Shown piece after piece: positions 51,186 to 53,715 of a stretch of DNA of 53,715 bases (positions are counted from its first letter, which is position 1; every line of letters starts with the position of its first letter). The stretch is from Prevotella sp. UBA3288 (lineage in GTDB: Bacteria > Bacteroidota > Bacteroidia > Bacteroidales > Bacteroidaceae). The notes beneath the pieces are model-generated. The model searched no databases. It saw nothing but the letters and a program-made list of their open reading frames with translations, and was not told where the DNA came from. The stretch is from contig DETM01000033.1 of NCBI GenBank assembly GCA_002361655.1, positions 1 through 53,715 on the forward strand, written 5' to 3'. The position numbers were made by a program, and so were the translations under genes.

Positions 51186-51653
51186 ATGGCATATATGTCA
51201 CAGGAGGGCTATGACAAACTCATAGCCGAATTGAAACGTCTGGAGGGCATTGAGCGCCCCAAGGCCTCGGCCGCCATCGCTGAAGCACGCGACAAGGGCG
51301 ACTTGAGTGAGAACAGTGAATACGAAGCAGCCAAAGAGGCACAGGCTCATCTGGAGTCGAAAATCAACCAGTTGAAGCAGTCTATCTCGGAGGCGAAGAT
51401 TGTCGACACGTCGCGTCTGAGCAACGACTCGGTGCAGATCTTGTCGAAGGTAGAGATGACCAACCTGGCCAACAAGGCCCGCATGACCTACACCATCGTC
51501 AGCGAGAGCGAGGCCAACCTGCGTGAGGGAAAGATCTCGATTCAGACCCCTATTGCCCAGGGGCTGCTGAACCATAAGGTGGGCGACGAGGTGGAAGTGA
51601 AGATTCCCCGTGGCACCATCAAACTGCGTATTGAGAAAATCACTGTCGGCTAA
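51186..51653 (+). CDS. greA: Transcription elongation factor GreA
   Basis: Protein of 155 residues that rescues backtracked RNA polymerase by stimulating transcript cleavage. The N-terminal coiled coil has the catalytic acidic tip ARDKGDLSENSEYEAAKEAQ (Asp-Glu pair near 40-43). The C-terminal FKBP-like domain ends in VGDEVEVKIPRGTIKLRIEKI. Length and domain order are typical. It is preceded by a strong promoter and an attenuator-like hairpin, and followed, 8 bp after its stop, by a 9-bp tandem array that leads into the HIT gene. Confidence 0.97.
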   Translation: MAYMSQEGYDKLIAELKRLEGIERPKASAAIAEARDKGDLSENSEYEAAKEAQAHLESKINQLKQSISEAKIVDTSRLSNDSVQILSKVEMTNLANKARMTYTIVSESEANLREGKISIQTPIAQGLLNHKVGDEVEVKIPRGTIKLRIEKITVG

Positions 51654-51660
51654 GGGCCTA

Positions 51661-51741
51661 TAGGCCCCATAGCCCCATTGGTCTCATTAGCCCTATTAGC
51701 CCTATTAGCCCCATTAGCCCCATTAGCCCCATTAGCCCCAT
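51661..51741. repeat. 9-bp tandem array TAGCCCCAT between greA and the HIT gene
   Basis: Nine units of TAGCCCCAT (early units degenerate: TAGGCCCCA, TGGTCTCAT) occur every 9 bp from 51661. It begins 8 bp after the greA stop and ends 14 bp before the HIT start, followed by an A-run. The unit sequence is unrelated to TCCGGA arrays but period and placement are the same. Confidence 0.95.
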
Positions 51742-51755
51742 AAAAAAAAACAACC

Positions 51756-52148
51756 ATGGATATTTTCAGTAAGATTGCCGCTGGCGAGATACCCAGTTAC
51801 AAGTGTGCAGAGAACGACAAGTTCTATGCCTTCCTCGATATCAGTCCTGTTGCCAAGGGACACACCTTGGTCATTCCGCGTCGCGAGGTAGACTACATCT
51901 TCGACATGGACGACGACGAGATTGGCGAGTACCAACAGTTTGCCAAACGGGTGGCAGTAGCCCTGAAGAAGGCCTTCCCCTGCAAGAAGGTGGCTCAGGT
52001 CGTGCTTGGCCTGGAGGTTCCCCATGCCCACATCCACCTCATCCCTATGAACAGTGAGGCCGACGTGGACTTCCGTAAAGAGAAACTGCAACTCCCTGCA
52101 GAAGAGATGCAGGAAATTGCAGCCAGAATTTACGCTAATTTCAAGTAA
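51756..52148 (+). CDS. HIT-family protein (Hint-like nucleotide hydrolase)
   Basis: Small cytoplasmic protein of 130 residues with the histidine-triad motif VPHAHIHLIPM near residues 88-97 and the N-terminal IFSKIAAGEIPSYKCAEND typical of Hint/HinT proteins. It hydrolyses purine-nucleotide phosphoramidates or related adenylates; the physiological substrate is unclear. Likely co-transcribed with greA across the 9-bp array. Its final codons and stop lie in the first copy of the 25-bp repeat. Confidence 0.95.
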   Translation: MDIFSKIAAGEIPSYKCAENDKFYAFLDISPVAKGHTLVIPRREVDYIFDMDDDEIGEYQQFAKRVAVALKKAFPCKKVAQVVLGLEVPHAHIHLIPMNSEADVDFRKEKLQLPAEEMQEIAARIYANFK

Positions 52149-52215
52149 CCGCCGGTCAGGTATATTCAAGTAAGCGCCGGTCAGGTATATTCAAGTAACC
52201 GCCGGTCAGGTATAT
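52141..52215. repeat. Three 25-bp tandem repeats spanning two convergent stop codons
   Basis: Three copies (52141-52165, 52166-52190, 52191-52215) differ at only one base. Copy 1 holds the HIT stop TAA and copy 3 holds the convergent guanylyltransferase stop (TCA on plus, TGA on minus). Each copy therefore carries both gene-end signals. No terminator hairpin is visible. Confidence 0.95.
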
Positions 52216-53300
52216 TGTTCCCCGTACCGGATACCCACTTCGTTAACATATTTGCGGATGAGCGACGACGAGTCGCTCTTCTTGCATATTAGAAGCACGT
52301 CGCCCTGCTCGGCCACGATGTAGCCCTCTAAGCCGTTGATCACGCCGATATGCCCTTTGGGCAGCCTGACAATGTTGCCCTTGCAGTTCTCCATGATGAC
52401 TTCTGAGTTGATCACCACATTGTCGTCTTCATTGTTCTGCATACATTCATAGATGCCATGCCAGGTGCCCAGGTCGGCCCACCCGAAGTCGGCTTGCATC
52501 ACATAGACATTGTCTGACATCTCCAGAGCGGCTTTGTCCATCGATATATTGGGATAGACCGGAAAGTGGTCGTTGACGTACTGCATCCGCTCATCGGCAT
52601 TGTCCATGTCAAACAAAGCCGTCATGCGGTAGGGGATGTCCTTGATGACGTCGTGGAAGAACTGCCGCAGGTAGTTGCCGTTGGCAAAAAACATGCCTGT
52701 GTTCCACAGAAACTCGCCGCTCTCCATGAACAGGCGGGCAAACTCGCGCTCCGGCTTCTCGGTGAACGACTGTACCTTGTTGATGCCTGACACCAGTGTG
52801 GGCTCACCTGACTGGATGTAGCCATAGCCGGGCTCGGGTCGTGAGGGCTTGATACCCATGGTCAGCATGATGTTGTTGTCGGCCACAAACTCCAGCCCCT
52901 CCAGCACGTTGCGCTGAAAGGCCTCCTCGTCGACGATGAACTGGTCTGACGGCACCACTACAATCCGGGCTTCGTGGCACTCACGGTGGATGGTTACACC
53001 GGCCCAAGCCACCGATGGCGCCGTGTTCCTGTTCACCGGTTCGCACAAGATGAACTCATCGGCTACTTCCGGCAATTGTTCATGTACCAGGTGCAGATAC
53101 TCCTTGCAGGTACAGATGACGATATTCTCTTTCGGCAGAATGCGTGCCATACGGTCGAACGTCGACTGCAACTGGGTGCGACCGGTGCCGAAAAAGTCCA
53201 CAAACTGCTTGGGTTGCTCCATCCGGCTGGAAGGCCAAAGGCGCCTACCGCGGCCACCTGCTAAGATGATGCAGTAATTTCTCTTATTCAGATTTTCCAT
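52206..53300 (-). CDS. Mannose-1-phosphate guanylyltransferase
   Basis: Cytoplasmic nucleotidyltransferase of 364 residues that makes GDP-mannose from GTP and mannose-1-phosphate for glycan synthesis. The N-terminus has the nucleotidyl-transferase loop IILAGGRGRRLWPSSRMEQPKQF. Further motifs are VVPSDQFIVDEEAF, EPGYGYIQSG, SFTEKPEREFA, FLWNTGMFF and ADFGWADLGTWHGIYE, all as in ManC/RfbM. It is ManC without the C-terminal isomerase domain. A weak -7 (TAACTTAG, 53333-53340, minus strand) precedes it. Confidence 0.95.
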   Translation of the reverse strand: MENLNKRNYCIILAGGRGRRLWPSSRMEQPKQFVDFFGTGRTQLQSTFDRMARILPKENIVICTCKEYLHLVHEQLPEVADEFILCEPVNRNTAPSVAWAGVTIHRECHEARIVVVPSDQFIVDEEAFQRNVLEGLEFVADNNIMLTMGIKPSRPEPGYGYIQSGEPTLVSGINKVQSFTEKPEREFARLFMESGEFLWNTGMFFANGNYLRQFFHDVIKDIPYRMTALFDMDNADERMQYVNDHFPVYPNISMDKAALEMSDNVYVMQADFGWADLGTWHGIYECMQNNEDDNVVINSEVIMENCKGNIVRLPKGHIGVINGLEGYIVAEQGDVLLICKKSDSSSLIRKYVNEVGIRYGEQYT

Positions 53301-53390
53301 ATATCAGATTTATAGTCATGGTTTTCTGGGGGCTAAGTTACGAAATTATTTTGACAATCCCAAGTATTTTTAATATTTTTAGTAGAATAT

Positions 53391-53422
53391 TTTGCAGGAT
53401 TCAATTTTTATTCGTACCTTTG
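53391..53422 (+). promoter_or_regulatory. Consensus promoter of the tRNA-Leu gene
   Basis: TTTG at 53391-53394 and TACCTTTG at 53415-53422 with 20-nt spacing, 15 nt before the tRNA 5' end. Same architecture as the greA promoter. Confidence 0.8.
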
Positions 53423-53437
53423 CAACCGCTTTGAGAA

Positions 53438-53519
53438 GCCCAGATGGCGGAATCGGTAGACGCGCTGGTCTCAAACACCAGTGGGGCAACCCGTGCCGGT
53501 TCGACCCCGGCTCTGGGTA
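53438..53519 (+). tRNA. tRNA-Leu (anticodon CAA)
   Basis: Class II tRNA of 82 nt. Acceptor GCCCAGA pairs with TCTGGGT (one G-T), the anticodon stem CTGGT/ACCAG closes loop CTCAAAC with anticodon CAA, and the T-arm is GCCGG-TTCGACC-CCGGC. A long variable arm (GGG-CAA-CCC) is present. CCA is not encoded. It reads UUG codons. Confidence 0.96.
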
Positions 53520-53521
53520 CA

Positions 53522-53565
53522 AAGAGCGCCTTGAAAGTGAAGACTTTCAAGGCGCTCTTCTTTTT
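53522..53565 (+). terminator. Terminator after tRNA-Leu
   Basis: A perfect 17-bp stem (AAGAGCGCCTTGAAAGT with its complement), GAAG loop, then CTTTTT. It lies 2 nt after the tRNA and could also stop ychF transcripts from the other side, though the minus-strand T-run is short. Confidence 0.95.
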
Positions 53566-53580
53566 GACATCAAGCGTGGA

Positions 53581-53715
53581 CTACACGTTGAAGCGGAAGT
53601 GCATGATGTCGCCGTCCTGCACGACGTAGTCCTTACCTTCGACGGCCATCTTTCCGGCTTCGCGGACGGCAGCCTCGGAACCGTATTTGATATAGTCGTC
53701 GTACTTGATGACCTC
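53581..53715 (-). CDS. ychF: C-terminal end of redox-regulated ATPase YchF (partial)
   Basis: The last 44 codons of a minus-strand gene running out of the window. The translation has [31 protein letters not shown] and the terminal [12 protein letters not shown]. This is the highly conserved TGS-domain end of YchF/OLA1-type ATP-binding GTPase-superfamily proteins. The start is beyond the window edge. Confidence 0.93.
   Translation of the reverse strand, partial: EVIKYDDYIKYGSEAAVREAGKMAVEGKDYVVQDGDIMHFRFNV

Noticed and set aside
52141..52215. 25-bp repeats as an attachment site for a mobile element
   Set aside because: There is no integrase or mobility gene nearby, and the copies are tandem, not flanking an insert.
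53438..53519. tRNA-Leu as an integration site
   Set aside because: No duplicated tRNA 3' end or integrase is seen in the window.

Overview
The window looks like chromosomal DNA of a gut or rumen Bacteroidales bacterium, most likely Prevotella in the broad sense. The evidence is a SusC/SusD polysaccharide-utilisation operon, lipoproteins with Bacteroidetes-type lipoboxes, LruC/DUF4842-type surface proteins, an S46 dipeptidyl-peptidase, myo-inositol-phosphate synthase, and many TAnnTTTG -7 promoter elements (some with TTTG about 20 nt upstream) instead of sigma70 boxes. Gene starts were chosen from these -7 elements wherever the longest open frame began inside or upstream of one. All functions are read from sequence motifs, without database searches.

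Layout. 0.1-4.3 kb: HAD phosphatase, then a PhoR/PhoB-like histidine kinase and response regulator behind a Na/Pi cotransporter. 4.5-9.7 kb: two overlapping genes, a Upf1-like SF1 helicase and a Dna2-like PD-(D/E)XK nuclease-helicase. 9.7-13.8 kb: DUF2264 protein, GH43 enzyme and a second Na/Pi cotransporter. 13.9-16.3 kb: a secreted unknown protein and a TGS-uridine-kinase-like protein. 16.3-19.4 kb: a TPP riboswitch controlling a TonB receptor and a PnuC-family (probably PnuT, thiamine) transporter. 19.5-25.3 kb: pyridoxal kinase, aldo/keto reductase, M28 lipoprotein, DUF2851, thioesterase, DprA. 25.6-26.6 kb: ECF sigma factor plus putative membrane anti-sigma. 26.6-33.8 kb: one long minus-strand operon (SpmAB-like, flippase, four-helix-bundle protein, S46 dipeptidyl-peptidase, aspartyl protease-PDZ). 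33.9-39.4 kb: three LruC-type lipoproteins. 39.4-40.4 kb: a gene-free region with a foldback/iteron element and a 22-bp array. 40.4-41.7 kb: inositol-3-phosphate synthase. 41.8-50.7 kb: a PUL (SusC, SusD, three-domain surface binding protein, GH43 arabinanase-like). 51.2-53.7 kb: greA, HIT protein, mannose-1-P guanylyltransferase, tRNA-Leu(CAA), and the end of ychF.

The most unusual feature is how gene ends are built. Three consecutive junctions of the 26.6-33.8 kb operon are filled by 13-14-unit arrays of a 9-bp repeat (palindrome TCCGGA plus a 3-nt spacer). Each array touches or contains the stop codon of the upstream gene and ends 33-43 nt before the next start. greA-HIT has the same layout with an unrelated 9-bp unit. 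Other junctions carry 25-, 22-, 16- and about 8-bp arrays, and related simple repeats sit in frame inside four or more conserved genes. A second structure worth attention is the foldback element at 39.65-40.07 kb, with about 95-bp inverted arms around a hairpin-rich core holding 22-bp iterons.
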